Notes under the pieces: model-generated
What the model was told of the DNA's origin: nothing
Databases searched by the model: none
The model's input: only the letters and a program-made list of their open reading frames with translations
Translations under genes and position numbers: made by a program
From: Hymenopus coronatus
Taxonomy: Eukaryota; Arthropoda; Insecta; Mantodea; Hymenopodidae
Direction of reading: 5' to 3'
Length of the DNA stretch: 64,000 nt
NCBI GenBank assembly: GCA_030762935.1
Contig: CM060899.1
Coordinates: 11,199,001-11,263,000 of the forward strand
Part shown: one piece after another, positions 46,130-58,249 of the stretch
Numbering within the stretch: position 1 is the first letter of the stretch
How the letters are laid out: each line of letters opens with the position of its first letter

Positions 46130-47937
46130 TGTGCTGAAGTAATTCTCCCAACACTCCAAACAATTGTTTTCTTCATCATTTTCATTATTGCAAGTAATAT
46201 TTCTGACTCTCTTCTTAAGTGTGTTACTAGGCTCCTTTGATGTTTTTGACTTCCTCTTTCTGAGAGTCCCTTTTCATAGTTTATTGATTCGAAAATCAGT
46301 TAGCACCTCTGCCGATTGTTTCTGCCTTCCAGAATTGGATGGAATGGTCGGGATGGGACTTATTTCATGAAGGATTTTTTAAGGTGACTCATTATTTGAG
46401 TTAGGAGTGACTGGAGTAGGTTTTGTCAGAAGGTGTTTACTTGTCGATGCTGTGGAATTCAAATTTTTGGCAATATCTGGGAATTTCTAGGAGGGGATTT
46501 GGACGCAGTCTTGCTTTCATTTTCTTCTTCGCCTACAACAAAGTTGGTGCTTTGTACATTTTCTGTTGAAAGCATAGCAGAAATGGAGCAAAAATATTCT
46601 GGGATAGCACTGGGATTCACAGGGAAATACTGCACAAGCCCGAAATCCTGAGATCGCATTTCCAACTGATGCCGCTTTATTCCAAGCCACACCAACGATT
46701 TGCCCAACTTGGTACCTCGTTATATTTTATTTTTTAATGGTTTCTCATCCAGGCAGTAGCTTCTTTCTTATAGTAAGCCTTTGTGGCTCTATAAAATGAT
46801 CGATCTAATGGCTGTAGAGCTTATGTAATGTGACAAGGCAGGCACAAAATTGTTATGTTTCCCCTTTCTGCACAATTTAACAATTCAAGACAGTTTATGT
46901 AAGAGGCATGACCATTCAAAAGCAATAATGTCTTTCAAGCAGGTTTTCGAGAGATGAACTTTTCCTTTAGCCACTGCAGGAATAATTCAGAGCTGATGTA
47001 TGAGGATTTTGGATTCATATACAGACTGGATCCAAATGGAAGTCCATTAGCAAATTCTGCATTCTTATTTACACATTTCATAATGAGGACAGGAGGAATA
47101 TAGGTTCCCTCAGCATTGAAGCACCCATCAAGGTTATATTTTCTCCCCTTTCTTTGGGTGTCGAACACATTTAGACCCTTTGGATGTTAGCTTATCAAAG
47201 AGGTCATTCTTCTCCAGGACATCTTTCACTAGCTTGAAAAAAAGTAGCCACTTCCTTTCTCGGGCCGCGCCGTGTCCGAGTGGTTAGACCATTCGCCTCT
47301 CACTTAAACAGCCCGGGTTCGATCCCAAGCGACCACATTGAGATTTGTGGTGGACTATGGGGCTGGTTTTCTTCGGGTTCTCCGGTTCCTCATTCCACCG
47401 ATGCTCCATCTTCATTCCATGTATCACCAGTGTCATCGTCTGCGTTGTCACAGGTAGTAAAAGCGGGCGTTAAACACTATAAAAAATGTCCTTCCTGTTC
47501 ATTCCCTTAGTTCTGTTAACAGAAAGTCCTTTGGCTTGTCTTATTGATGATTCTGGATTTCTTCTCAAAAAGGAGTTCAGCCATACGTACCCAGCTATTT
47601 CTTTCTTACGAGAAAATATGTACTTCAATCCTACAAATTTGTATGCTAGAATCCGTACAGTTTGTCGATCTGGAGCAAGCTCCAATTCAGCCAGCCGCTG
47701 GATATAAGCCACAAGTCTTTCCTCATTTGTTTCACCCAAGACTCCTTCTGTTCCCATTGCTCTCTTCTGGAAAACTCCTTTCCGTATTCTACGGTATATG
47801 GTCCGAGCTGGAATTCCATAATAGCGTTCCCGTTTTGCTATTCCTCCTGCTGAAACTCTAGTAGCGGCCTCTTTCAATGCTTCCTCCGACCACGAACCTC
47901 CAGTTGATTTCCTAATGAAAGCCATTAGCATGAACAA
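46130..47937 (-). pseudogene. pogo/Tigger-like transposase with nested SINE
   Basis: From the right: a psq/CENP-B-type helix-turn-helix (WSEEALKEAATRVSAGGIAK, YYGIPARTIYRRI), a second binding domain (NEERLVAYIQRLAELELAP, YVWLNSFLRRNPE), and, beyond the SINE, FFKLVKDVLEKNDLFDK. A DDE_1 segment follows: GCFNAEGTYIPPVLIMKCVNK, LPFGSSLYMNPKSSYISSELF, LQWLKEKFI. The catalytic-Asp LLLDGH region is only a corrupted trace, followed by ALQPLDRSF-like remains and a Ser-rich C-terminal tail (SKTASKSPPRNSQILP). Several frameshifts, plus the SINE, abolish function. Confidence 0.75.
47265..47486 (+). mobile_element. tRNA-derived SINE nested in the pogo pseudogene
   Basis: A box TGTCCGAGTGGTTAGAC and B box GGGTTCGATCCC, about 35 bp apart, resemble a Ser/Leu-type tRNA head. 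The tail contains GGTTTTCTTCGGGTTCTCCGG and ends GCGTTAAACACTATAAAAAA. A short CTTCCT repeats on both sides and may be a decayed target duplication. Confidence 0.8.
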
Positions 47938-47939
47938 GC

Positions 47940-48116
47940 AAGAATTTCATTCTGCAATATTATTCTCCTCTCACTTTTATTTTTTTGAAAATCAAACCCG
48001 GAATCTCCGGATCAGTAGTCAGCATTGTAAACATAATGGAGGCAGTTATTGTTATATCCTAATATGATTATATGTTCGCTAAAGCTTTTGTAAAAATAAC
48101 AGTGAACTGCAATAAT

Positions 48117-48156
<40 letters not shown>

Positions 48157-48170
48157 CATCATCATCATCA

Positions 48171-48205
<35 letters not shown>

Positions 48206-48690
48206 TTTTTGCTATTGTATTTCGCAACTATGTCTAAAGAAAATATGAACAAGGAAAAATATTAAATAAATTATCGAATTTAGGTCAAGCGGCATCTATT
48301 CTTCAACCTAGCGCAGCATCTCTTGAAATGTTCAAGGGGGAGACGCCGCACTGCATAACGCAACGAATTGGTATAGTTGCAGCATAATAACACAATAGAT
48401 TATCTTATTGCCTCAGACATGTTAACGCACAAAAATGTTATTTTCATACGACCATTATACAGATCTGGATGTTTATTAAACTTACCTCTACAAAATATTT
48501 CGGTAACGACTGTTTCAACAAAAAACACAACCAAGTCATTCACACACATACACGCGTCTCAACAGACTGATATATTCTAAGATGACGTGGATGTTAGAGA
48601 GGGAAAGGAATATAATGTTCAGTTTGTGCTGCAATCTGACAACATTTCTGTAAACTACTGCAAGTGCGGCGTCTCTACTGACGCGGCAAT
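47940..48690. other. Non-coding, with (TTA/TCA)n microsatellite
   Basis: A pure trinucleotide tract occupies about 48119-48206 (ATT, then ATC, then ATT again). No gene seen. Confidence 0.6.
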
Positions 48691-48699
48691 TTTGCTCGA

Positions 48700-49065
48700 C
48701 TTACCCTAGTAATATGTTTAAAAAATGAACAAAACAGGTCCAACATCGGGTGCTTCTTCCTGTCCTGTCAACATCCAGTTATGCCGTGCCAGCGATTATT
48801 TAACCTGAGCCCTCCCCATCCTAAAATACAGGCGAGATAGACCGCTTTTTGGGCTTCCCAACAGCATATTTCCAGCCATGAAATAGAGACTGTTTTGGCG
48901 GCAGAGTGCAGCTTGACTCCGACCAAATGACTTGCCGTTTTCGCTTGCTTTATACATTACTCGGAATTAGTGTAAACAGTCCGTGAGTGTTGACAGATAT
49001 ATTTGATTTAAAAATTGTTGTAGGAGAATATGAACTAGGACTCATAATAGCTCAAACCTACAGTC
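48700..49065. repeat. Satellite-associated spacer block, copy 1
   Basis: About 345 bp, repeated at 53300-53640. Shared landmarks: AACAGGTC, GATTATTTA, CCTCCCATCC-type followed by TAAAATACAGGCG, TGACTTGC, TTGCTTTATA, GAATTAGTGTAAACA, GTGAG(A/T)GTTGACAGAT and ATAATAGCTCAAACCTA. In both places it leads directly into 141-bp satellite monomers. Confidence 0.75.
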
Positions 49066-49734
49066 GAGGTGCTCCAGATTGTAAACTGCTCGTATAAACT
49101 ATTTAAAGCGATTTTAAACAACTTTTATTCAGGGCTTATTTGGTCGCCAGAAGGTTAAAGGCATCAAAGAATCAAGATTCAAGAATCGAAACATTTCTGT
49201 GATATTCTGTTGCTCCATATTGTAAACTGTTCGTATATAGATTTTAAGGTATTTTTAAAATACTTTTGTTCAGGACTTATTTGGCCCCCAGTAGGCTAGA
49301 AGTATAAAAAAATCAACGATCAAGAATCCAGAAATTTCTGTGATATTCTTGTGCTCCAGGCTGTAAACTGCACACATATACCATTTTAAGTGATTTTTAA
49401 ATACCTTTTGTTCAGGGCTTACTTGGTTGCCAGAAGACTGGAGGCATCAAGAATATGAAGCTTCAAGCATCGAAAAATGTCTGTTTTATTCTGGTGCAGT
49501 AGGCTATAAAATGCGCGCATATACCATGTTAACCCAGATAATCCTAACATCCTTCCAGAAGAATTCATGACAGCAGGGAAGTTTTGTTGTACAATGTAGG
49601 ATATTTTAAGTTTTACTATTGGCTGTTCCTAGCAACTGATAAAGGAAGATTGGCAGTTCATGACAATGTAGGAATTCTTTGTTGGTTGTAAAACTGTGAG
49701 TGAATATAGCGCTTTGAACTTTCACTGCTGAAAT

Positions 49735-51161
49735 AATGGATAATTACATCGACCTGTCTGTTAATGGGTAAGTATATTTCTATAATCATTACACCAAAGC
49801 ACCTGAATTTCAGAATATTTACTCAAGAATGAGTGCTTTTCTTACTAAAGATTAAAGCCAATTCCTAGCATTATAATGCATGCAACTATTCACAACCATT
49901 TTTAATTGGTATCCTTCCAGAAGGATGTTAGGATGATATGTCATCAATTGTGCATCTACGTTTTCTCTTTTCAGGAAGAGAGTCACAATGCATGAACTGC
50001 TTGAAATAATTGAATCATATCAAGATGACAACATTCCTGAATCTCGGATACTTGTGGCATTAATGCCTGCATTAACTGCTATGAGGATGTAACTGATAAG
50101 GATTCTGGTACTGAACATCACCCAAATATTGATAACTAGCCCCGGCTTCGCACAGTTGGTGTACCTAAGGGGGGGGGGGGAAACTAAGATAAAATCTTCC
50201 GTTTACAGTTCGACCATACAATGAAATAAAATTACAGTTAAATAATTTGACAACACTTTATTGTAATGCCTTGTAATGTACAATTTTCCTTTCGGGGAGA
50301 AAAAAATGGCGCCAATATTTTGCCGATTCTCGAGAACGCAACATGCAACATGCGAAAAACACAATTCAAGGTATATTGCACACACTTGTAATGATTGATC
50401 TTGCGATTTATTGTCATTGCGAATACAAGGCGCACTTAAATTCAAAAGGAAAGTCGATGACATTAGTTAATGTTGCGTTACCTTAACATTAGATGGAGTG
50501 GACATATACTACTATGGCTGTCTAGCGGCAAATAAATAAGTACTTATTCTAGGTCTGCATTGTTAGGAGATCTTCGTTGCTTCTTTATTTTAAACGATAG
50601 GAGTAAGGAAACGAGAGTTAATACATAAACATGTATTTTAATGTCACTGCTGCATTGTGTCATTATCTGGATAAACTGTTGCGATACCTTAACATTGAGT
50701 AAGGAGTAAAACTACTACTTTGGCTATCTAGCGGCAAATAAATAAGTACTTACTCTAGGTGTTAGTTGCCAGGAAAGCTTTTCTGCTTTATTTTAAACAA
50801 TAGCAGTAAGGAAAGAATAGGTACTATATAAAAATGTTTGAATTTCACTGCTGCATTGCATCATTATGCCGATAAACTGGTGCGTTACCTTAACATTGAA
50901 TGGGGAGGGAAAAATATAACACTACTATGACCATTTAGCAACCAATAACCATGATACCACTACTACCTGGGGGCTATTAACTGAAATGCGTTCTCTTGCA
51001 TGGTTTTTATTCATATTATGAGATTTTTAATACTTTCCTGTACTATTTTTAAACATTTTGTTTCCACAAACCTTGTCGTGACAATAATGAACACAACAAA
51101 AAAGAATTGTTCAATTTGATCCAGTTGTTCGGAAGTGAAACGCGTACATACATTTCAGCGT

Positions 51162-51204
<43 letters not shown>

Positions 51205-52330
51205 ATATAGATTTACTAGCTAGTGCTCTGAATAGTAATACTGAATTAAATTCAAGAATGCAAACCTGCAGCAAATCATACTGAAAACAATGGTGTAGGT
51301 GAATCAGGATCGTCTTTACACACTTTTGGATCTTGTTCATGTGCTCGATCATCTTCATAACTAATCTGAGAATGATGTGCCAGTATCTGCAATACAATGG
51401 CCTCTTATGTATAATATTCCACTGGAGTCAGTAAAGAGCCCACTGGAATACTTCAATTACTTTTTTGATAAACCAGTATTTGACATGATAACTCGATATA
51501 CTAATGAGTATGCAGCAAAGAAAAATAAAACAGGAGATTGCACTCCAGACCCAATAACTTTCATCGGTATACTCCTCCTAAGTAATTATGTAGTTGCACC
51601 ACGAAGAAGAATGTATTGGCAAAATGAAAAGGATACCTACAATGACTTGGCCTCTAATGCTATGTCTCAAGATAAATTTGATTTCATCTTCTCAAACTTC
51701 CATGTCTGCGATAATGATGATTTTGACAAAAGTGATTGTTTTGCAGAAGTCCGCCTGCTCCTGGATGAAATAAATGTTCGCTTCAGCGATTATGCAACAC
51801 ATGAGCAAAATCATGCAGTTGATAAAAGTATGCTAGCTCACTATGGACAACATAGATGCATACAGTTCGTTAGACGTATGACAATGTTGTAAGTGTAGCT
51901 AATGACTCATTGCTTTTATGTGCAATTTTTTTCCTTGCCTATTATTGTAATTCTGAGTAATTCCTAATTGTTTCAGGAAAACCGATAAGATTCAGCTATA
52001 AATTGTGGTGTGGTGGAACCAGCAGTGACCATTTAGTTTGGAAAGAACCATGCTGGCATATGCAATTCAAAATGGAATGCTGATCAGCTTCTTTTGCTTC
52101 CTCAAAAGTAGATTCCAGATATGATGGTTTCGAGCATTATGTAGCAAATCTATCTCTTGACTCAAGAACATCCAAGAAGAAACAGTTGAGTTCCAGGAAG
52201 TGTGGCATGAAAGCAACTGCAGAGTGCAAAAGGTATGAAGTGCTTCTACATGTTGACTCTTTTATCAAGTATCATTCTGTACAGACAGCAATCAAAGAAA
52301 TAGCATTCAATATTTCTGTTAACTAGTTAA
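49735..52330 (+). pseudogene. piggyBac transposase, interrupted
   Basis: Exon-like pieces: MDNYIDLSVNG followed by a GTAAGT donor (49735); TTTTCAG then RVTMHELLEIIESYQDDNIPE and DVTDKDSGTEHHPNIDN in shifted frames (about 49976-50140), the acidic N-terminus typical of piggyBac. After about 1.2 kb of other sequence comes the main domain (51377-51890): PLEYFNYFFDKPVFDMI, PITFIGILLLSNYVVAPRRRM, DFIFSNFHVCDNDDFDKS, HAVDKSMLAHYG, where the catalytic Asp of VDxSM is present. A possible 88-bp GT-AG intron (51889-51976) precedes GKPIRFSYKLWC. The later Asp residues and the C-terminal Cys-rich finger are missing or unreadable. Confidence 0.8.
50476..50950. repeat. Tandem repeat, 201-205-bp unit
   Basis: Units start at GCGTTACCTTAACATT (50476, 50681, 50882) and contain GTCTAGCGGCAAATAAATAAGTACTT, GCTTTATTTTAAAC and CACTGCTGCATTG; the third is partial. 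It lies in the sequence that separates the transposase N-terminus from its core, which starts near 50146 with GCCCCGGCTTCGCACA. Confidence 0.75.
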
Positions 52331-53289
52331 AATGTAAATGAAGTATTTTGCAATAAATATTCTTTGCATTTTGTTTCTACATATAAAATTGTAGTACTGA
52401 TATCGCATTATTCTAACGACAAAGTTGTAGTACTTATGTCACATTATCCTAACATCCTTCTGGAAGGATAGTGCACCATTTAAAAACCAGTTGTGATAGT
52501 GACTTAAACCATAGTATAATTAGTTAAAGACAATCCAAATAGCAAATTCAATACAAAAAAATTCAGGATTATCTGGGTTAAGCAATTTTTAAAAAAAGTT
52601 TGTTCATGGCTTATTTGTTCTGCAGTAGACTAAAAGCATAAAAAATCAAGGTTCAGGACTCGGAAAATTTCAGTCATATTCTGTGCTCCAGATTGTAAAC
52701 TGTAATTTATATAATTTAAAGCGATTTTTAAAGAAGCCAAAATGTTGTGCTTTGTTCTGGTGCTCTAAGCTGTAAACTACCCTATATACTTTAAGCAGTT
52801 AAAAGAACTTTTACTCATGGTCTAGCCAGAAGTCTGGAAGCATCAAAATATCAAGGTTCAAAAATAAAAAATATCTGTGATTCTGAACTTCTCGTATATA
52901 CCATATTAAGCGATTTTTAAAACATTGTTGTTCAGGGCTTATTTGGTCCCCATATGACTTGAAGCATAAAAAAATTTAAGAATTGCAAAATTTAAGTGAT
53001 TTTTAAAGAACTTTTGTTCAGTGTTTACTGGGTGACCGGAAGATTGGAAGCATCTAAAAATCAAGATTCAGGAATCGCAAAATGTCTGTTTTATTCTTGT
53101 GCCCCAAGGCTATAAACTGACAAATATACTATTTTGAGCGATTTCAACCTTTTCACTACTAGCATATTCTTACACGAGACACACCTCTTAGCTGAAAAAT
53201 TCTAAAAATCTGAATTTGGTTTTGGCCAATAACATTTCTTCATAAAGTTTTGTAATTCTAGTAGAAAATGCAATAAATTGCACTAATAA

Positions 53290-53640
53290 CTAAAAAATTG
53301 GGTATAGTAACATGTTTCAAAGTGTACAAAACAGGTCTTGCACCGGGTACTTCTATCTCCCTGAAATCATCCAGGCATGGTATTCCATCGATTATTTATC
53401 CTGGAACCCTCCCATCCTAAAATACAGGCGGGCCTCTCGGGCCTCCCCACACTCCACCAAAAGCATATCTCCGGCCGTAATGACTTGCTGTTTCCCCTTG
53501 CTTTATATATTACTTAGAATTAGTGTAAACATACCGTGAGAGTTGACAGATGTAACTGATTTAAAAATTGCTGCAGCAGAAAATAAAATTCTGAGACTTA
53601 TAATAGCTCAAACCTATTGTCGAGTCAACTCAACCGTAGC
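53290..53640. repeat. Satellite-associated spacer block, copy 2
   Basis: Matches 48700-49065 in landmark order. With the piggyBac removed the two blocks are about 1.5 kb apart, which suggests a higher-order unit of one spacer plus several 141-bp monomers. Confidence 0.75.
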
Positions 53641-54052
53641 GTGGTTGGGATGTTTCTCCACGATCGAGTTATCTTGAACATAGCACTGAAAAGGTTAAAG
53701 AGCTTTGCTCAGAGCTTATTAGGCCACCGGAAGACTAGAGGAATCCAAAAATCAAGGTTCCAGAATTGAACATTTTGCTCGTATATACTATTTAAAGAGA
53801 TTTTAAAAGAACTTTTGCTCATGGCTTATTTAGTGCCCAGTAGACTAAGGGCCGGTTTCACCAACCGAGAGTAAATTTTAATCACGAGTAAAACAGGCTT
53901 TACTCCTGAGTAAACCTTTCCAATGTTTCACCAACAAATTACCAGAGAGTAACCCATGAATTCTGGAGTAACTGCGAGAGTAACCTTACTCGGACAAATT
54001 TTGCCGTGTTTACGTTATCGATGGCTCGAAGATGAATAAGAATTGCATTTGA

Positions 54053-55984
54053 AGATGATGCGGATTATTATCCTGTGGATAAGAGATAGAACTGACTGGT
54101 TTAACAGTTATGATGACCAAGAATTTGTCATGCGATTCCGTTTGACAAAGGCTTCAGCTCTTCTTCTGAGCAAAATTGAAGCTAATTTGGAGTATACATC
54201 GGATAGGTAAGTTTAATACTAATTCAATGTGAAGTTATGCTACATTGAATAATTCCATCTGAACAGCATATAGTGTAAACATTTTGAATTAAGGTTAGAT
54301 TTACAGGTTATGTCATCTACTTGTTGCAAATTCTGTCATGCTATTTGTAGTAGTCACATACGTAAAATTGAGATGTTTAAACACACATCTCTAGTTATAA
54401 AAGTATACACCTGATTCTTGGAAGTTGGGAAAGACTTGTAGATCTGTACACTTGATAACTTGTTTGCAGTCCAAATGCTGAAAATAAATATTCCCCAGTT
54501 AAGCTTCCAGGACTGTGCTTTTTGGCATACATAAGCGTAGCACAATGCTCAGGGCCCTAAGTCGCAAGGCGTAGCCAAGGGATGCTTTTAATGGACGACA
54601 GAATAGCTGAGGGGTGAGCCCATATAAATCCCCAATCATCCGCGAAAAACACCTCATTCCACCAGTCGGAAGTTGAAGCTAAACCCAGCTGTCAACTATA
54701 TGCAGTAATTAAATGCACAAGAACTTTGAAATATTCATTAATCTCCAATTATTTAATTCTATATATAGTCACTTCAAGCTCAAGATCTAAATGATAACCC
54801 CTACATATTAAAAAATGAATTTTATTAATTTAATGTCGAACACGTTCATGATGATTCCCATTTGTATGGCATATGTTATATAGATACTTAATGCTATGAA
54901 ATGCCTACAAATTTAGTACAAATTTAATTCTCAAAACCTTTGTGTTAATTCCAAATTCCCCATGTTTATTATATATATAATGCTCAAAACAAAAGAAACA
55001 TATATATATGTGCTTCTTTTGTTTTGAGCATTATTTTCTATTTGTCTAAGAATGCTTCATTTTCCTGGCTGCTCTCAGATATTGTGCCACTGGTTGCTCC
55101 CAGCTGATGGCAGCATAGAATTGTGCACAAAGTTAGTGCTGCCATTGCCTCTCTCTGCCCAGAATATATAAGTATCCCAGAAAAGTTGGAAGCTAGAAGG
55201 AAGGAGCATTTGAAGTTTTATAATGTTGCAAGATTTCCAAAAGTTATTGGTGCAATGGATTGAACACACATTAGGATTGCCTCACCTAGTACATAAATAG
55301 TTATTTTTAAATATTCAACAAATTATATAGTTGCTACCAAATTTCATTGTAAGTGAAACATGATTTTGTATTTATTGTTCTTTTAGGAGGAGAAAATGCA
55401 GAACTCTTTCGAAATAGAAAGAATTACTTCTCCCTAAATGTGCAGGCCATATGCAATTCTTATTTGGAATTTACCAACCTTGTAGCACGATGGTTAGGCT
55501 CCACCCATGACAGCACAATATTTAACAATTCCTCTTGCCATGCCAAGTTTTTAAGCGGGGATTATGGTGATGGGCTTCTGTTGGTTGCTTCAACCCCATT
55601 CATGATGGCTCCACTTGAAAACCCCCAAACTCCAACAGAACAGCTATACAATGAATCGCAGATTCGCTCAAGAAATGTAGCTGAATGTTTGTTTGGAATT
55701 TGGAAAAGGCTGTACTAGCTTGGTGCATAAGACTCGAGCTAGAAAATATTTTTGGCGTTGTTATTGCTACTGCAGTAGTGCACAACTTGCTCCGGCAAAG
55801 AGGTGAAAATATGCCTCCAGACGATCCTGAGGTCCACTTACCAGCTCCTTGGGAACAACTATTGGAAGAGGGAAGGATGCCCTTACAGCCACAAGGTAGA
55901 AGAGGTGCAAATGATGCTGCAAGATGGGCACTGATTGCAAACTATTTTGAAGGGTCAGTAAACGCTACATTTGTTTATTATTAA
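54053..55984 (+). pseudogene. Harbinger transposase (HARBI1-like), disabled
   Basis: Exon 1 (to about 54208) reads RTDWFNSYDDQEFVMRFRLT, then LLLSKIEANLEYTSDR followed by GTAAGT. Exon 2 (about 55078-55285) reads VHKVSAAIASLCPEYI, IPEKLEARRKEH, FPKVIGAMD, a stop, THIRIASPS; the stop follows the first catalytic Asp of the GxxDCTHI motif. Exon 3 (55386-55984) reads NVQAICNSYLEFTNLVARWL, GSTHDSTIFNNS (second Asp), MAPLENPQTPTEQLYN, RNVAECLFGIWKR (Glu), then in the next frame IATAVVHNLLRQRGE and PPDDPEV. A frameshift lies at about 55700 and a short deletion near 55590. All three catalytic residues remain, but the stop and frameshift kill the product. Confidence 0.85.
54978..55033. repeat. 20-bp perfect inverted repeat
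   Basis: Arms TAATGCTCAAAACAAAAGAA and its complement around a 16-nt AT-rich spacer, in the first Harbinger intron. No function assigned. Confidence 0.8.
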
Positions 55985-56576
55985 GCTTCAAAGCTCTTCA
56001 CTTTATGGCATATATTTATATATAAATTTCAGAGTGAACCGGGATAAGACTGCACTTACAAGCACTGTAACATTTATTAACAAGTATTATATAATAAGAT
56101 TGGGATGTGTTCAAGGACTTTTTTCATGAAGTCATATAATGCAAGAAGTTTGCTAAATCTGGTCCAATAACTCACTTCTTGTTACCAATTTCACTGTTGT
56201 AAGTTTCTTTCCATTTAACTTAATTTTATATTAAATGTTCCATAAGTGTTATGAACTTCTGTAACCATACTAATTCAGAGATTTCCTTTATATATTCTTA
56301 TACAATAATATCCTTCAGTCCATTTTAATAATTTTTTTTTTTTTTTTTTTTTTTTTTATGGCAATTAGGTGCACTGGAGTAAAGCAGTATACATAAATTT
56401 TAATTATAACACAGCATTTTAACAAGCTTTTAAAATGCTGCAGTAGTTAACTATCGAATGCCAGCAGGTTATAGCTTTTAAATCTTAGGTGTGCAAGTTA
56501 ATGAAATCCTGTTAGAATTGGACTTAGCAGGTAGTTTCAGAACATTAAAAACAAATATATTTTATTCTTTATGCTA

Positions 56577-56810
56577 GTATCTCAAATGTTCACAAATCAA
56601 TGGAGAAATTATTGAGCAAGGGTTCCGAGGTTCGATTTCTGGGTGAGGGTGGTAGGAATCTTTCTCTAGCCCAGAGTCTGGAACTATGAGTGTGGGTTTA
56701 AAGTTAAAAAAATTTCCCCAAAGATAAACAATAAACAAGTGAACACTGTTGTCATGAGCAATTGTTCCCATCACTGCACATTGCCATACTTGAGGACCTC
56801 AATAAAAATG
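56577..56810 (+). mobile_element. tRNA-derived SINE fragment inside Harbinger
   Basis: A B box GAGGTTCGATTTCTGG is followed by GGAATCTTTCTCTAGCC and CAGAGTCTGGAACTATG, parallel to the SINE at 20361 (GGATTTTTCTTTAGCC, AGGGTCTGGAACAATAT). The A box is weak. Confidence 0.6.
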
Positions 56811-57959
56811 TTCTTGACATCAGATTCATTACAATGAAATTGCAATTTTTTTTTTTTTTTCAGTTTGCTGTGAACTCTTCTGACAGGAGGGAGTATGGCC
56901 AAAGGATCAAAATGAACGGAGCAAGCATAATTATATTATAAATTTTCTTAGCACTTTAAATAAATAAAATTAAGGAACAAAGAAACTTTACTGTAATTCT
57001 TTATTTCTTATTATCTGTAATAATTCAGTTTTTATTTTCTCTTGTTTTAATTGCTCTGCTCGTATTTCTTGTTGCAAACTATGAGCAGCTCTTCCTTCTG
57101 CTCTCTCCTCCTCTGCAAATCTCCTCTGCATTTGTAGAATATCTATTTTCTCCTTGTGCAGCTTTTCTATTGAGGATCTCTGAAGCACAGGTCTTCGCCT
57201 TCTTGTCCAGTGGCTCCTTGATAAGTCTTTCTTGACTACCTTCCCACTCGTGCCAGAAACCTCTTCTGTTACTACATCATCTGCAACTAATGCTGCAGAT
57301 ATTGGTGTCCGCAGCATTCTTGGTGTACACAAGGACCAGTACTAGCTGCTTCCTAAAACAATAATGTAAAGGAAAGTGTGTCTTTTGGTTGGGATAGGGC
57401 ATTTAAACACTCTGATTCATTTCTCATTGGAACACACCTATGTATTAGGATGATTTAGCACACAAAAATTATTATAATGGAGTTTTGAGTAAGAATTTGT
57501 AAATAGCTACAATAAAATGCGCATCTGCCATTGACTAAAACATGAAAGCCTCCTCTGAAGAAAAGTGGATTTTTTGTTTTAGCAGTATACCAGCAGTATT
57601 TTGCATTAAAAGTTAACTTATGTTAATTTATATTGTTTAATTGTTATTGTGCATTGTGTGAATCACAGAGAAAGAATGAGATTTAAAATATTTTAAACTT
57701 TCATGGAGTTCTAATTCCTAGCAACCAACAATTACAATAATAAATTAATCTTAAAAGCATTTTCAATTATGCTTGCTTGTTCTGCAGACCCCAGCAAGAA
57801 ATAAGCTCAGGGATGTGGAACCCATCACTTTATACAATATCAATGCCAAATATTTGCATATAATAAAAGTTATGCCAACTTAAGACTGAAATATAAGAAA
57901 ACGTTGTGTCTTCTATACTCATCGACAACTATATGATCACAGAATGAGTTATGTAGCTA

Positions 57960-58185
57960 TACAAATTTCGTGCAAGCAACCATTCCACCTTATGATAGCA
58001 AAATTATTACTGCAAGTATCACCTTTCCGTCTTATGATAAGGAAATTATTATTGCAACCAAACAAAAATTGCATGCAAACAATACCATTTCACCTTATAT
58101 CAAGGAAAGTATTATTGCAAGCATGCAAAGATCACCATTCCACCTTGTGATATGGAAAGCACTGTTACAAGCAAACAAAAATCTC
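57960..58185. repeat. Diverged tandem repeat, about 50-bp unit
   Basis: Four units with CATTCCACCTTATGATA, GGAAA(T/G)TATTATTGCAAG and (C)ATGCAAACAA variants, in the intron region of the Harbinger element. Confidence 0.6.
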
Positions 58186-58249
58186 ATGCCAAATACAATC
58201 ATCCACATTTCTTTTTCAGCACAGAAATAAATTTCACTTATTTTCAAAA

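Larger units (their letters stand above)
49533..52577 (+). mobile_element. piggyBac element, 3,045 bp
   Basis: The TTAA target is duplicated at 49529-49532 and 52578-52581. Terminal inverted repeats CCCAGATAATCCTAA and, inward from the right, CCCAGATAATCCTGAAT. Subterminal copies of ATCCTTCCAGAAGGATGTTAGGA or its complement lie near 49542, 49911 and 52448. Excising it leaves a perfect 141-bp satellite monomer. Confidence 0.95.

Noticed and set aside
48119..48206. CRISPR-like or regulatory array
   Set aside because: A simple ATT/ATC microsatellite with no spacers.
14830..56650. tRNA genes at the B-box-containing sites (14830, 20380, 34470, 47275, 56620)
   Set aside because: Each has degraded arms and a non-tRNA tail, and some have target duplications, so they are SINEs.
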